Below, piece after piece: positions 63,717 through 64,000 of a stretch of DNA of 64,000 bases. The position numbers and the translations under genes are program-made. The DNA lies in contig NZ_LT632435.1 of assembly GCF_900119495.1 (NCBI RefSeq), positions 1,061,055 to 1,125,054 of the forward strand, read 5' to 3'. The notes beneath the pieces are model-generated. The model did not search any database and was not told where the DNA came from. It saw only the letters and a list, made by a program, of their open reading frames with translations. Every line of letters begins with the position of its first letter. Within the stretch, counting starts at the first letter, position 1. Origin of the DNA: Arcanobacterium urinimassiliense. GTDB lineage: Bacteria > Actinomycetota > Actinomycetes > Actinomycetales > Actinomycetaceae.

Positions 63717-64000
63717 TTAAGAATCTAGCACTACCACGATGCATTCATATTCTTCCGAGAGATATATTTCTTCCCGATTAGCAGCTCTTACGGCTGCTAC
63801 TTCCATAGGTGAAAGCTGAATTCCCCCGGTAGAAGTGCCATCAGGATGCAATCCAATTACGCTCAATCCACCACTCGCTTGCGAACGCTGATAAGCTGCC
63901 TGCAAATCCGGAGCCAAAGGTTGATAGAGCGCGGCTCGTGCTTCTTCTATCTGTATTTTTTCAGTCTGTAATTCTTCAATAGCCGCCTGGAATTGTAATG
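63717..64000 (-). CDS. DUF164/CT398-like coiled-coil protein, partial (5' end outside)
   Basis: The frame is open from the right edge to TAA at 63717-63719 (94 codons visible); the start is beyond the window. Visible helical part FQAAIEELQTEKIQIEEARA precedes LAPDLQAAYQRSQASGGLSV. This follows the coiled-coil-plus-ribbon layout of the CT398/DUF164 family that sits beside rnpB in actinomycetes. The usual C4 zinc ribbon is degraded: HPDGTSTGGIQLSPMEVAAV replaces the CxxC segment and only one Cys remains (EEYECIVVVLDS). Function is unknown. An internal TTG could be mistaken for a start, but the reading frame runs through it. Confidence 0.85.
   Translation of the reverse strand, partial: LQFQAAIEELQTEKIQIEEARAALYQPLAPDLQAAYQRSQASGGLSVIGLHPDGTSTGGIQLSPMEVAAVRAANREEIYLSEEYECIVVVLDS

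Noticed and set aside
1..64000. CRISPR array or tRNA gene anywhere in the window
   Set aside because: I saw no regularly spaced repeats and no tRNA-like cloverleaf sequence; the only RNA gene I can support is rnpB.

Overview
ORGANISM. From about 15.15 kb to the right edge this is a chromosome of an actinomycete. The gene order is that of the Mycobacterium tuberculosis core: Rv2689c-type RNA methyltransferase, Rv2690c-type permease, ceoB/ceoC, DUF3159, OB-fold, DUF3710, DUF4193, sigA, then polyprenyl synthase, PASTA kinase and class II aroG, then HesB/glycerate kinase, pepA, E2, DUF4191, glnA, glnE, glnA2 and map. Base composition is only moderate in G+C for an actinomycete. The LPXTG protein, the parC/parE pair and a PPi-type phosphofructokinase fit a host-associated Actinomycetaceae-like bacterium. 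That placement is inference from gene content and memory of families.

LAYOUT. (1) 1-15,150 is an AT-rich accessory region with low-GC Gram-positive character. It holds an XRE / PH-like / membrane-protein operon, an esterase, an XRE-membrane regulator, a frameshifted LPXTG beta-helix adhesin, an AlkD-like protein, a SIMPL protein, another XRE regulator, an orphan membrane protein, an Ogt-type repair protein without a canonical start codon, a truncated Tn916-type segment with intact tet(M) and leader, and a McrBC restriction pair. (2) 15,153-24,340 holds the RlmD-like methyltransferase, permease, TrkA pair, a four-gene DUF operon, SepH and a phosphodiesterase. (3) 24,459-30,477 holds parC, a GNAT protein, parE and DUF7455. 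(4) 30,597-41,162 holds an exonuclease, the principal sigma factor, DUF4192, polyprenyl synthase, a LysM transglycosylase, a PASTA kinase and aroG. (5) 41,271-53,438 holds PPi-PFK, FKBP, IscA-like, glycerate kinase-like, M20 dipeptidase, PepA, Lpd, E2 and DUF4191. (6) 53,463-62,249 is a nitrogen block: glnA, an amino-acid ABC transporter, glnE and glnA2. (7) map, the RNase P RNA gene and a partial DUF164-type protein close the window.

MAIN STRUCTURAL OBSERVATION. The last codons of the RlmD-like methyltransferase (peptide VETLVLMS, DNA TTGATGTCAA on the minus strand) occur three times in the same orientation: in the gene itself (15,161-15,170), beside the Tn916-derived segment (9,023-9,032) and after the XRE gene at 6,609 (6,534-6,543). 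This is the footprint of serial site-specific integration at an RNA-methyltransferase 3' end. It bounds one module carrying mcrBC and tet(M) and a second carrying ogt, a membrane protein and an XRE regulator. No integrase or relaxase gene remains, so the island looks immobilised. mcrB now starts 37 bp behind the methyltransferase stop and may share its transcript.

HOW THE GENES WORK TOGETHER. glnA/glnE/glnA2 and the ABC transporter form a nitrogen-assimilation cluster. The sigA-to-aroG block mixes transcription, isoprenoid and cell-wall functions. The permease plus two TrkA proteins suggests potassium or amino-acid uptake control. The left accessory region supplies tetracycline resistance, DNA restriction, alkylation repair and surface functions.
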